Source of the DNA: Hypomesus transpacificus
Taxonomy: Eukaryota > Chordata > Actinopteri > Osmeriformes > Osmeridae
DNA: 64,000 bases
Assembly (NCBI RefSeq): GCF_021917145.1
Contig: NC_061082.1
Coordinates: forward strand, 16,719,682 to 16,783,681
Direction: 5' to 3'
Position numbers and translations under genes: made by a program. This document shows, one piece after another, positions 26,225 to 37,200 of this stretch (within the stretch, counting starts at the first letter, position 1; each line of letters starts with the position of its first letter). A model generated the notes under the pieces. The model did no database searches. It saw only the letters and a list, made by a program, of their open reading frames with translations, and had not been told where the DNA came from.

Positions 26225-27000
26225 GCCCATTCATTCATCACTTTGTTTTTAGCATGCAAATAGCGTTGACATGTTTACATTTCTAAAGCATATTTATACA
26301 TCGAATTTCAACTCCACACTGTTGTAACACTATCTCTATGGTCTTAAGAAGTGAGCTAAAGTGTCTGATCACGTTTTTGAAGAATTTCCAGGGATCACCT
26401 TCACCATGTTTCATCTGGTACAGTAAAACATGAATAAATTAGTAAAACTAAAAGCTGATGAGTGCTTAAATACATTTTTAGAGACCCAGCAGCCCTCGTA
26501 AAAGTAGTAACCAAAAACAGCCCATTCATTCATCACTTTGTTTTAACATGCAAATCGCGGTTGACATGTTTACACTTTTAAGGCATATTTAGACATCGAA
26601 TTTCAACTCCACACTGTTGTAACACCATCTCTTTGGTCTTAAGAAATGAGCTAGAGTGTCAGATCACGTTTTTGAAAAATTTCCAGGGATTTTCAGGTCA
26701 CTACAGCGGTGATTCGTAGCTCATTCATTCATTTTCAATGCATTTAGCATGCTAATCGCGATTGACATGTTTACACTTTTAAAGCATATTTACACATCGA
26801 ATTTCAACTCCACACTGTTGTAACACCATCTCTATGGTATTAAGAAGTGAGCTAGAGTGTCAGATCACGTTTTTGAAAAATTTCCAGGGATCGTTAATTC
26901 ATTACAGCGGTGATTCCTAGCTCAGTCATTCATTTTCAATGCATTTAGCATGCTAATCGCGATTGAAATTGTAACGCATCTAAAGCATATTTAAGCTTTA
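26225..27000. repeat. Degenerate tandem repeat upstream of paralogue D
   Basis: About four copies of a 200-295 bp unit, recognised by ttcaactccacactgttg and gatcacgttttt near 26308, 26602, 26802 and (weak) 26990. They lie between the coding remnant and the promoter module, the same relative place as the intron 1 minisatellite of A-C but with unrelated sequence. Confidence 0.75.
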
Positions 27001-27339
27001 CATTTAGAGTCCACACAGTAGTAGTACATTCTTCAAGGTCTCAACATGTAAAATCAATAGTCTGGTCGCATTTTAAACGCATTTCAGAGAGTTCAAAACC
27101 TAGCGGCTAGCTATTTCAATGTCAACAAGCGGAGCTAGAAAAGTAGTGTCAGTACGGCGCTGACAAGATATTATGATCATGTAAAACCTTGAATATCAGG
27201 CAAATTATCCACAAATATATCGAGTTTCATTCATTACTTAGCACATAATTATACCAAACGTACCTGAGAGTATATAAAACAATCCAATCGGTCAACGGAC
27301 AATCCATCAATGGCCACCAGTATTTTTTGCACAGCTCAC

Positions 27340-27466
27340 ACAGCTAGATGACGTATTCCGATCCTCGCTCAATGATTGGTCTGTTGAGCGTGAGCTTTGC
27401 TCAGCATTGCTCAACCATTGGCTGATTGCTGCTCAGCTCTGCTCAGCTCTGCTCAACCATTGGACG
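27340..27466 (-). promoter_or_regulatory. Promoter module of paralogue D
   Basis: The GCTGAGCAGA-type repeats and CCAAT boxes of the A-C promoters recur here almost unchanged, although the rest of D has diverged strongly. A half CRE (gacgta) lies near 27350. The module ends directly against a 5S rRNA pseudogene. Confidence 0.6.
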
Positions 27467-27526
27467 GCTTACGATCTCTTATGTACTTGGAAGGGAATTT
27501 GCTTGGGAATACCAGGTGCTGTAAGC
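27467..27526 (+). pseudogene. 5S rRNA pseudogene with internal deletions
   Basis: Starts with the 5S 5' end (gcttac), continues with gatctc, then jumps to the 3' end ending gggaataccaggtgctgtaagc (in two parts here). Compared with the intact gene at 35219, two internal blocks are deleted and the C-box region has several substitutions. The T-rich terminator and the following spacer to about 27567 match those after the intact gene. Confidence 0.85.
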
Positions 27527-27619
27527 TTTTTTTCTTTTTTTTCTCTTCTCTCACCAGCAGGGGGTACTGTTTCCCCGCTCCTCAACCGCTTGGCTTGACC
27601 GGTCTCAAGTTTGCCAGAT

Positions 27620-27636
27620 TATTATTTTTCACAAAC
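27620..27636 (-). promoter_or_regulatory. Possible snRNA 3' box of the split U1 gene
   Basis: On the minus strand GTTTGTGAAAAATAATA lies a few bases past the U1 3' end and roughly fits the vertebrate snRNA 3'-box consensus (GTTT, spacer, AAA-rich). This suggests the U1 gene was once a proper transcription unit. Confidence 0.5.
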
Positions 27637-27640
27637 ATGT

Positions 27641-27766
27641 TCGGGGGAGAGCGCGTACGCAGTCCCCCACTACCAGAAATTATGCAGTCGAGATTCCCGC
27701 ATTTGGGGAATTCGCAAAGGTCAGCACAGCCGAAGTGCAATGGCCGAGCCTCGCCCTGGGTGAACC
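27641..27766 (-). pseudogene. U1 snRNA gene, 3' portion (nt about 40 to end)
   Basis: The minus strand reads as U1 snRNA from GGTTCACCCAGG through the stem-loop II region (CCATTGCACTTCGGCTGTG), the Sm site (AATTTCTGG) and the final stem-loop (GGGGGACTGCGTACGCGC). A few substitutions relative to the vertebrate consensus are visible. It is cut at about nucleotide 40 by the LINE; the 5' portion lies 7 kb away at 34728-34763. Confidence 0.93.
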
Positions 27767-28679
27767 TTTAAGCTTTTATTGGTTTTACCAAAATTAAAAA
27801 CAGTTATTTACAGTATTGGTAAAAACTTCCACCACATTTCACCCAGTGACAATATGTCAATCACAATCACCCCTTACCTCAAAACGAAACACACAAAATC
27901 AACAGTGTGGGCCCTCCCTGCGCCAACCTAAAACCCTCCAGGAAAGCGAGGAAATACTCCTCACAAAAAACTCTTTGAGAAAATTTAGAAGAAACCTCGG
28001 AAGGAGCCATTCGAGGGGGTATCCCCTCCTCCAGGGATGGTTGGGGGTGCTGTAGGTCGGGCCGAGTCCAAGTGCCGTGCAAAAGATGTGTGTCTGAGAT
28101 GAGAGTTCCGGTAAGTGGGGTGGGGTGTGTGGGTGGGGAGGGTTGGAGGGGCCAGACGTCTTGATGAGTGGGGGGGGGGGGGGGGGTTCTTGTGTCGGGG
28201 GGGTGTATTGTCCTTTTCGGGGGCCCAGGGAGAGGGGTTCCTGGTGCTGCAGCTGGTGTGCCGGGAAGGGGTGATAGCTGGTCCTTTGGGGGGGGGGGGG
28301 TCAAGTGGAGGGTGCTGCTGCTGGGACGGTGTTTGGCAAACTGGAACCCTGTGAGGTGATAGGGGAGAGGGTGGAGAGGGGGGGAAAGGAGGGGGTGAGC
28401 AAACGTACTGGGGTGCAGGTGTAGTGTGCTGGTGTACTTCCCTTGTGGCCTGGTGGGTTTCTCCTCTCCGGACCCTCGTACTGGGGACAGATGTTGATGT
28501 CCCCGGGTCTTCGGGCTTGGTGCCGGAACGGGTGAAGTGGTGAAGTGAGTGGAGTGGTGGCTGCCAGGGCAGTGGTGGTGGGGGTGGTAGGGGCGATGAG
28601 GGTGTTGGGTGGAAACGCCGTCGGCGTTCGGGGACGGAGCGTGGAGTGCAGAGATGGTGTGATGGCATGGGGGGAGGAG

Positions 28680-31600
28680 CTAGATGGACACGTCCTTCCA
28701 CCTCTCCACCCCCCATGTGTCTCTGGCGGTGTCCGGATTATTTTTGAAGTCCAGAATGGCGTAGTCCCTGAGGAGGAGCGTGATTCTCCTCCTCTGGACG
28801 ATGAAGGGTTGATCCTGTTGATGATAGACCCTGCTGTTTCTTGTCTCCCATATCACCTGCTTGACGGTGCTGACGATCCTCCACTGATGTTGTAGGCGGG
28901 GGGTCGTACAACCCCCCGGAGGACCGAACAGGATGTCGTCCGCCGTCAAGCGAGGCAAGGCGTTGTTCCTGTAGAGGGAGACAGAGGGAACAAACAGGGC
29001 CCAGACCCGCCTGGCCACGGTGCACTTGACGAACAGGTGGTAAATGTTTTCAGTGTCAGTGCAACCGTGGGGGCAGAGCTCGGTACGGGCCATGCGCCGT
29101 CTATACATGAATTCTCTGGTGGGGAGACAGCCGTGAGCAGTTGACCAATTCAGATCCTTTTGTTTATTGTTGATGCATTTATGGTTGATGTTTTTCCATA
29201 CCTGTTGGATGTCCAGGGCCGGCCTGGCCTTGGGTGGTGTGATGGTGTCCTTCCCTCTGATGTGTGCCATGATGTCCTTGTATTTCCAGGAGGCCAGGCC
29301 GGCTGTGGGCAGACCCGTCCTGAAGGCAAAGTTCTTCCACTCCCTGTATACTTGTGGGGGGTCCCAGCAGTAGGGCGCAGTGTGGTTAATGGCAGTGTTG
29401 GTGAAACGGAGTGCTCTGAGTGTGGGTGTGGCGAAGTACCTCTCAAAGGTTCCTGCCTTCCTGTCCGGTTTATGGATGTTTGTGACCAGTTGGGAGAGGC
29501 CCTGTGCCCTGATGATGTTGAGGATGTCTGGGACCCCCTTCCCCCCCTTCTCCTCGGCGCTGAACATGATGGTCCTTTTCAAGCGCTCCATGGTGCTCCC
29601 CCAGACAAAGGTGAACATCAGGCGCTCGATGGTTTTGCTCGTCACCCTGTCCGGGGGAAACACCCTCCCGACGTAGAGGAGAATGGGGAGGATTATTGCC
29701 TTCAGGATCAAGATCTTACCCGTTATTGTGAGGGACCGTGCACTCCATTGGCCGATCTTTTGCTTGGCATGTTTGATGGTGTTGGCCCAGGTCAGGGTCC
29801 CTTTCCCGTTGTTTTGGTAGGTGACTCCGAGCAGCTTGATGTTGTCTGTCTTTACAGGGAAAGAGGTGGCTATGTCTTCTTTCCAGTATTGCGACAGGTA
29901 CAGTTCGCTCTTACCTCGATTGACCAGGGCGCCGGTGGCTGCACAGTAGTCGTCCACCACCCTCGTTGCCGCGGCGATGGAACGACTATCTGTGCCGACG
30001 ATGGTGATGTCGTCCATGTACGCCACCACCTGGAGCCTCTCTCCCTGGGCCCCCGGGAGGTGATAACCCTGGATGTTCTGTGTCGCTCTTATTTTACGGA
30101 GGAAAGGCTCCAGGTAAATGACATACAGCAGGGGTGCTAGGGGGCATCCTTGTCTGACCCCAGACCGGATGGGAAAGGGGTCTGTCAGCTGTGAATTGAC
30201 CAGGACTCTGCTCGTGATGTTGTTATAGCAGAGCCTGGTCCAGTGGATGAGGTGTTTTGGGAAGTTCATCCTCCCTAGCACCTCCTGCAGGAAGCCATGG
30301 CTTACCCGGTCGAAGGCCTTCTCTTGGTCGAGGCAGAGGAGTGCGAAGGGGGACCTCCGCTCCTGGGAGTGAAGGATGAGGTCTCTCACCAGGAGCAGGT
30401 TGTCATTAATGGACCTTCCGGGGACGCCGCAGGTCTGGTCCGGGTTGATGATTGCGGGGAGGTGTTTTTGGAAGCGCCACATGAGGGCCTTCGTGAGTAT
30501 TTTATAATCGGAACAGAGGAGGTTGATGGGGCGCCAATTCCGGAGGTCCTTGAGGTCCCCCTTCTTGGGTATTAGTGTTACTGTACTCTGTCGCATCGAT
30601 TCTCCTAGCCTCCTTTCCCTGTAGACCGCTCGGAGGACCTGAGCCAGATCGCCCTTGATGAGTTCCCAGAAGGCCTGATAGAATTCTGCCGGGATCCCGT
30701 CCGGTCCCGGGGCCTTCTGGGTGTTCATGGCGTGCACGGCCCGGGTGAGCTCCTCCAGACTCAGCTCTGGTTCCTCGCCCTCGCCCCCCTCTTTGATTTG
30801 GTCCAGACCGTCGAGGAAGGTTTCCGCCAGCGTCCCGTCCGCCGGCTTGGTGTCAAACAGCCGGCCGTAGAACTCCTCGGTCACCCTCCTGATGTCGTCG
30901 CTGTCCGTGACGGTCTGGCCGCTGGTGTCGTAGAGGGACAGGATGCCTTGTTGTTTAGACCGTGCCCTGCGGAAAAAGTGTTTGGTACATTTCTCTTCCT
31001 CCTCCAGGCCCTGGAGTTTATCCCTGAAAGTCTTCCTCTCCTGTTCTTCCCGATAGAGTGTGGCCAGGTGTTCCTTGGTCTCTGACAGCTCCCGGGTCAC
31101 ATCAAATCCTCTGAGTTGGAGGAGGCTCAGGCGTTGCAGGGCCCCGTTGTGGTGGTGGAAGCGGGCCCTCTGTTCCCGAGCCTTCCTCCTCCCCACCCCC
31201 CCGAAGAACCCCTTGACCCGGGACTTTACCATTTCCCACCACTCTATCGGGGATGTAAATAGTTCCTTCAGGGTCCTCCACTCCAGGTAGCGCCTGGAGA
31301 AGGAGTGGCTGATAGAGGGGTCCTGGAGTACAGATGTGTTCATCCTCCAGGGCCCCCTCGTTGGTCTGGCTGGCCCCTCCCATCGCAGGGTCACGGTCAG
31401 CATCCTGTGGTCTGAGAAGTGCGTCGCCTGGGTCTTGAATGAACACACTCCCAGACCTGGCGAGAGCAAGAACATGTCGATCATTGAAGAGGCAGAGCCA
31501 GAGGGTCTCACCCACGTGTGTGTTGGGGGGGAGGTGCCGCCGACGTCCGTCAGGGAGAAGTCATTGATGATGTCCTGTAGTGCGCTTTGGTGGATCTGTC

Positions 31601-32071
31601 CTTCCAGGGTTTGCTCCGATCCTCATCCCTCAGGGCGCAGTTGAAATCACCCCCTACCACTACTGGCATGGGGGTCATCAGGAGAGGTCGGAGCTTCGCG
31701 TAGAGGGAGACTCTCTCTGTGGCGTTGGAGGGGCCGTAGACGTTGATGACCCTGAGCGGGGAACCCCGGACCTCCAGGTCGACGGCCAGGATCCGCCCGC
31801 TCTCGACGATTCGGTGGCTGGTTTGTCGAAGGAATGGATTGGCCACCAACATCCCGACCCCATCCACCTTATTGGTGTTGGAACCTGACCAGAGAGAGTC
31901 TCCTCGAGTCCACTCCCTCTCCAGAATTGCATCCATCCCCATGTAGGGGATGGCACACTCCTGGAGGAGGTAGATGTCGGCCGGTTGTGTTGAGAGGTGT
32001 CTGAATACGGTTGCCCTCTTCTCCAGTCGTAACATACTGCGGGTGTTGAGTGATGTTATTGTGATGGTCAT
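28680..32071 (-). pseudogene. LINE ORF2: APE endonuclease and reverse transcriptase (one frameshift)
   Basis: ATG at 32071, overlapping the ORF1 stop. The first frame (to about 31600) encodes the endonuclease: SLNTRS near the start, LLQEC, VYGPSN and GGDFNC motifs. A single-base shift near 31615 moves the rest, including the terminal SDHR of the endonuclease, to the frame ending at 28680. The reverse transcriptase shows KAPGPDGIP, LIPKKGD, RPINLL, AFDRVSHGF, GVRQGCPLAP and the catalytic AYMDD. A Cys-His motif (CPHGCTDTENIYHLF) near the C-terminus is typical of L1-type proteins. In the element it would nick DNA and copy the RNA at the target site. Confidence 0.9.
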
Positions 32072-33784
32072 GGTGATTGTGATGGTTTGACGGGTCCGGC
32101 GATTCCTGTGGCGATGATTTGGAGGTTCCTGATGGCCTCCTGTGCATATTCCGGGTCGGGCACCTCCCCCTGGTTGCTCACGGCTTCGTCGTCCCCCCAC
32201 CGTCTGCCTGGTGGTGGAGATTCGGCTGGCACGGAGGGTCCTTGGGTGGGCCGGGGCCGGCCGGTCTGATCCTGTGTGGGCTCAGAGACTGCTGTGGGGG
32301 GTTGGTGTCTGGACTTGGGAACCGGGCGAGGTCGGGGGGGAAGGGGGGGAGAGGGAGGGGGAGGGGGGCCTGGAGGCTTTGGTGGTGGTTTCGGGGGAGA
32401 TGGAGAGTCAGAAGTCGGGGTGGAGTCGTCTTCGGAGGTGGCAGTAGTGGGTTGGCGCTTCCTCTTCAGAACGACCATGTTCCAGTCCGTGAGTGGTGAG
32501 TCCTCGTTGTAAAGTGACTGGGAGTGTGGGGGTAAATCGTGGGAGGGAATGATCCCTACCAGAGCCGGCTCCCTCACGTTCACCGGCCTGGCAGGGGTGG
32601 ATGTACGTATCGCAAGATACACTGGGGAGGTCATGTCGGTGGAGTCAGAGTCCGGTCGTGTTGTCCCAGGTGGATTCGCTGTGGTGGGGGTCGGCTGGAG
32701 AGGGGTTGGTAGGTCTGTCTGGGAGTCCGGTAGGTCAGGTTGTGTCGTCGGGGATGAGACTGCCCCCGGGAATGGGGAGAGGGGGTGGATGTCGGTCGGG
32801 GGTTCGGTGGAGGGGGCCGGTACCGGGTCGGGGTCCGATACCGGGTCGGGGTCAGTAATAATGAATAGGGGGGGTGTGGAAGAGTCTGAGGGGGGGGAGG
32901 GGGAAGGGGGGGGGGAGGGGGGAGGGGGGTCGGCCTGCTCCGTCCGATGTTGTGCTCCGGGCGGTGCCGTAGGGGGGGGGGTTGGCCGGCCTCCTCGTCT
33001 TGTTGGCGTAGGAATGGGGGCAGTCTCTGTATAGGTGTCCCTGAAGCCCACACAGGTTGCAGGGGCGTGTGTTAGTGCATTCCGCCGTGGGGTGTTCCCC
33101 TCGGCAGATGCGGCAGATGATCTTTGTGCAGGCCGCGGCCAGATGTCCAAGGTGGCCGCAGGTCCTGCACAATTTGGGCATACCATAGTAGTGGACGGTG
33201 CCCCTGTGGTTCCCCAGGTTGATGGTACTGGGGATGTGTTGGACACCGCCCACCGCTGAAGGATCCGGTGTGAGCTGGACCAGCCATTTCCGTGCCCCGG
33301 TCCACACTCCATCCTCGTCCAGGACCCTCCTCGCTCCAGAGTTGACGCGGGCATAGCGGCGCAGCCAAACCTCCACGTCGTACTCCTGTACAGCTTCATT
33401 GTGAAATTGGATAGTGACTACTTTATTTTCCCTGTCTGAAAGTGGTTCTGTGTGGAGATGGCTGAAAGGCGGGTTATTTTTGTTCTGGCGGTACATGGTC
33501 CAAAATTGCTCTAACAGTTGTGGTGTTTTGAAACTGACCTCAAAGGTGTTGGGGGTTGAGGGTGGTTTCACCAGGCAGTTGAGATTGAGCGGCACAAAGC
33601 CCATACCTCGTTGGAGTACGGCTCTGCTGAATTCCAGGCGGGTCATTTCGGTTGTGGTGTCTCTCTGTCCTGTCGTGGGTGTGAATCCTTTGGTGGCTCC
33701 GTCCCCGGCAGCCTCATCGGATTTCACTGTCACTCTGACGGCGTTCACCCGTCTCATCGCCCCAGGGTTCATCCTGGCAGCCAT
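32068..33784 (-). pseudogene. LINE ORF1: nucleic-acid-binding protein with CCHC knuckles (one frameshift)
   Basis: Starts at ATG 33784. The N-terminal part resembles an RNA-recognition-like region (FVPLNLNCLVKPPS, FEVSFKTPQLLEQFW), followed by three knuckles: CRTCGHLGHLAAAC, CRICRGEHPTAEC and CNLCGLQGHLYRDC. The frame breaks at a run of ten G (32972-32981) and continues in another frame as a Pro/Ser/Thr-rich tail to the stop at 32068-32070. A homopolymer error in the assembly could explain the break. It probably packages the element RNA (family knowledge). Confidence 0.85.
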
Positions 33785-34727
33785 AGTGGTGGTGGTGGTG
33801 CGTGTCCCTGAACCTGCAAGGATGGGGGGAGAGAAGAAGACTCAAGAGCCGGCGGGACCACTCGGTAGACCGTCCCCAAGGGACGGTACTCTCCTGTGGC
33901 CCGCCTGCTCCTAGAGGTGTTGTTGGGGCTCCTGGCCCTCCTCCCGTCTGGTCTGGGTGGACAGTCTTCCTGTGGAGGGCAGAGGAAGACCTGAGAGCAG
34001 GGCAGAGCCACAAGAGTGCTTGGCCCTAGGCGTGCCACTCTCCTGTGGCCTGCCTGCTCTCGGCGTAGGTGGTGGGGCTCTCTCCCGTCCTTCCCTCCTT
34101 CCTCCGGGTCTGGTCTGGCCTCCTGGTCCCGACACGTCAAGCGGTCTGGCCAGCCGCAAGGGGGGGGGGGGGTATGGGGATCCGGGAGATGCGGGGGTAC
34201 TGGGAGTCGAGGGGGGGTGCCGGTCTGCACCGACCGAGCACCTCCCTCCGTTCCTCTGCCTCCCGCCTCTCACCGGGGCCAGCAGGCACCGGAGGATTCC
34301 GGCCCTGTCCTGGGTGTTCCGCAGCTGGTCGGGTCTGGGAGTCGGCGGGGTACCGGGAAAGCCTGAAAGGTCAGGGCTGGTCTTCCACGACCTAGCACCC
34401 GCCTCCTGCCTCCCTGCCTCCCGCCCCTCACCAGGCCCTGTGGCACCGGAGGGTTCCAGGCCTGTTCGAGGTGATCCGCAGCTGGGTGGTTGGGCCGGAG
34501 ATTTTTGGCAGAACCGCGGGCAAGCCACGTATTCTGCCTCTGTCTCCAGCCAAGTGGTGAGAAAAGGGGGGGAAAGAATGAGAGAGAGAGGGGAATCGGA
34601 AACTGGCCTCCACCGTAGAGCCAACAAAGCAATCGCAAGCCGTGTCACATACACCGCAAGACAACGGACTTTCGATTTCTTTCCCGACCACCACGGCTTA
34701 ACGGAAACCAGAGTGCCGATTGGATAC
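33785..34727 (-). promoter_or_regulatory. LINE 5' UTR with internal repeats
   Basis: GC-rich, with poly-G/C runs and two pairs of imperfect repeats: ctcctgtggcc-ctgcctgct at about 33891 and 34041, and ctcaccagg/ggccagcagg-type blocks at about 34262 and 34428. The part to about 34170 is also present in the second LINE copy (44100-44516). It probably holds the internal promoter. Confidence 0.6.
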
Positions 34728-34763
34728 TTCCTGATCAAGGTGTCTCCCCTGCCAGGTAAGTAT
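34728..34763 (-). pseudogene. U1 snRNA gene, 5' portion (nt 1-36)
   Basis: The minus strand begins ATACTTACCTGGCAGGGGAG, the exact 5' end of U1 including the 5' splice-site recognition sequence. It continues through stem-loop I to about nucleotide 36, with one difference from the consensus, where LINE sequence begins. Together with 27641-27766 it makes nearly a whole U1. Confidence 0.93.
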
Positions 34764-34962
34764 GAGTTGGAAGGGAGACGGGTCCTCTGACCCTCGTGCC
34801 AAGGCTGCCGCAGGCACCCGCGGTACGCAGACAGGCTGAAAAAGCTGCCAATGGAAGGGGCGGGCTGAAGGGAGCAAGCCCCACCTCCCACTCACCCCCA
34901 TCCCCCCACTCACCCCCATCCCCCCACTCACCCCCATCCCCCCATCCCCCCATCCCACCCCC

Positions 34963-35095
34963 ATGGGTCACCCCTCCTCTCCTCTGCCCTGCCCCTTGAA
35001 AGCCCACCTCTGATATTAGAATAGTCCAATGACACCAAGAGAAAGCAGCATATATACGTTCAATGATCACGAGAGAGGGAGAGAGAGAGAGAGAC
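34963..35095. repeat. 5S rDNA spacer, copy 1
   Basis: From gggtcacccctcctc to a GA-rich run. It shares about 95% identity by eye with 35404-35532 (ctgatattagaatagtccaa versus ctgatattacaatagtccaa). It leads into the intact 5S gene. A short C-rich tandem repeat (cactcacccccatcccc) precedes it at 34890-34955. Confidence 0.85.
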
Positions 35096-35218
35096 GATAA
35101 CAACACTAAGAATGAAGTCAAACTGACCACAAAAAACTAAGGAGGAATCCCAAGGCAAACTGAGCTACTGGGCAGAGCGCTGTCATGTATAAGTAGCCTA
35201 TGACCCACTCCTTCCTTC

Positions 35219-35338
35219 GCTTACGGCCATACCACCCTGAACACGCCCGATCTCGTCCGATCTCGGAAGCTAAGCAAGGTCGGGCCTGGTTAGTACTTGG
35301 ATGGGAGACCGCCTGGGAATACCAGGTGCTGTAAGCTT
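35219..35338 (+). rRNA. 5S ribosomal RNA
   Basis: The sequence reads as a canonical vertebrate 5S gene from gcttacggccatacc to gtgctgtaagctt, with the internal A box (agctaagcaaggtcg), intermediate element and C box (gatgggagaccgcctgg). A T-run terminator follows at once, and a TATA-like tataag lies at 35188-35193, about 31 bp upstream, as usual for fish 5S genes. It is transcribed by RNA polymerase III and appears intact. Confidence 0.95.
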
Positions 35339-35403
35339 TTTTTCTTTTTTTTCTCTTCTCTCACCGGGTCCTCTCTCCCACTCAGACCCATCCCCCCACC
35401 CCC

Positions 35404-35532
35404 GTGGGTCACCCCTCCTCTCCACTGCCCTGCCCTGCCCCTTGAAAGCCCACCTCTGATATTACAATAGTCCAATGACACCAAGAGAAAGCAACATATA
35501 AACGTTCAATGATCACGAGAGAGAGAGAGACT
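35404..35532. repeat. 5S rDNA spacer, copy 2
   Basis: Second copy of the spacer seen at 34963-35095, starting 66 bp after the 5S gene. The U1 gene expected between 5S and this spacer is deleted. No further 5S gene follows, so the array ends here. Confidence 0.85.
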
Positions 35533-37192
35533 TGAGACTGTGCCGAGGATACGTCATTGTGACATCCCATCAAAGTACAGTGAGATCGACTCGATAAGTG
35601 CCGGCTGTGTAGCCTAGCGCATTATCTCAGGAGCAACTGCACGGGAAATGTATTAGCTATATTTCTGTAGACAGGTACAGTAGAGCTAGCTACTGTAAAG
35701 TACAGTAAAGTAAAGTAGCACATCTCCGTTAAATCCCCTCACTCACTCCATCCTAACAGAGATCGTATTACATTTTTAAGATCGTATTTACCAAGTGACA
35801 GCGCTGAGCCATCCCTATTGACCCTACTATTGTAATTCTGGTAAGTCATGTTTATACAAAGTTTCAAAACATTGTAAATAGCAGTGGCGAACCGTGAGTA
35901 CTACAGCTGGGCCATCACCTCCGAGAAAAAAATCTTCGCGGAAAAAAGCAACAATACGATTAATTGAATGGGTTAAACAAGTGCAATCCTTTAACTAGCT
36001 AACGACGACACGGATGTAAACAAATAGACCATAACGTCAATAACATCTGTTCAGGGACACCGAGTACAACGCTCACCTTCTGCGTAGGAGTAACGCATAT
36101 CTATTAAGTGATAGTACCTGTATCTGAAGTAGTACACTAACTAAACTGGTAAATACATTATAGAGATGGAGCAGCATATTTCTTTCACCTTCCATGTTCA
36201 TCTTGACATAAGCTATAGCTAAAGAGCGCAAGCTAACCCCAGTGTCATTGCAACTGAACGTCATCGTATCTGAAAAGCTCCGTGGACCCCGTCCACACTT
36301 CTACGCGAACCCGGCGTTTTCAAAAGTCTCCGGCTAGGGGAGCGTATTCGAAAAGCTCAGTTTTCAGTCCGAATACGCCGTATTAGTGTGGACGGGAGGT
36401 GCAAACGCAGACATATGTATGCGTTTCTAAATGTACCTGGGCTAGTGTGGACGGTGCCTCTGTCTCTCAGCCGCTTTCACCACTCTGCAAGAGATTCGGA
36501 CTTCATGAAGGCATACAATGTTTTGTTTTGTTCACGCCCACTTGAAATCAAAGCATGATTGGTCGATTTGCCCGTCACTCTTCACACCAGAACACATAGC
36601 TTGGCCTTCCCCAGGATTTGCAAAGTCCTAACCAATGAATGAGCCAGCTAACTGGCCCTTAATAGAGACGGACGATTCTGATTGGATAACATGTTTTCAG
36701 GACATGAACTGGACAGTAAGCTTAACTATAGAACATATATGAGAAAATGTATTTAATGTATTGTATTAAAATAAATTGGATATAATTTTTGTTTAAATTA
36801 TTATTTCGTACTTTTTACATATTTATTTAAGATCGTATTTGTTATGCCATCTACACAAAACGTCTGTAATTTTTTGGGGGGGTGTCTAAATAGTATTATT
36901 GGGTTTATATTATATACTATAATACTATATTCAAGGCTAAAAGTTGTTAAACTGGTAAATCTCCAGTGCACCTCCGGAGTACTGATTACTGATTCCACTC
37001 ACCTGTTCTCCCTCTGCCACTTACTGCCACTACTTTAACTGTTTATTCACACCCAGTCCTTTTGGAAGTACTGTTTGCTGTTTGCCACCATACCAAATCT
37101 ACGAAGCGGTCTGCAAGTATTGTCCCATTTGGAAACACTTCAATCCTATTCTTTTGTATCTGGACCTGTACCTGATTTGATTTTGGTTTTCA
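35533..37192. other. Intergenic, no gene; contains one short MITE-like element
   Basis: AT-rich sequence without a recognisable coding region. At 36289-36454 a 166-bp segment is bounded by the perfect 11-bp inverted repeat ccgtccacact/agtgtggacgg. Confidence 0.5.
36289..36454. mobile_element. Short MITE-like element
   Basis: 166 bp bounded by ccgtccacact and its exact reverse complement, with an additional internal agtgtggacggg near 36395. No target duplication could be fixed. Confidence 0.45.
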
Positions 37193-37200
37193 ATTTATAC

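Larger units (their letters stand above)
27767..34727 (-). mobile_element. Tx1-like (L1-group) non-LTR retrotransposon inserted in U1 snRNA gene
   Basis: A 6961-bp element flanked on both sides by parts of the same U1 gene. The minus-strand order is 5' UTR with GC-rich internal repeats (33785-34727), ORF1 with three CCHC knuckles, ORF2 with APE endonuclease and reverse transcriptase, and a 3' UTR ending AATAAAAGCTTAAA with no long poly-A. This architecture fits the Tx1 group of L1 elements, some of which are known to target small RNA genes. U1 nucleotides about 37-39 are lost or ambiguous at the junction. One frameshift in each ORF makes this copy inactive unless these are sequencing errors. 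Confidence 0.9.

Noticed and set aside
27879-28716. Proline-rich open frames at the LINE 3' end
   Set aside because: They lie in the LINE 3' UTR, past the ORF2 stop at 28680, and owe their length to GC-rich low-complexity sequence.
29160-30140. 326-codon plus-strand frame
   Set aside because: Antisense to the reverse transcriptase of the LINE, which has clear catalytic motifs on the minus strand.
34163-34790. Plus-strand frames in the LINE 5' UTR and across the U1 fragment
   Set aside because: GC-rich low complexity; U1 and LINE sequence explain the region fully.
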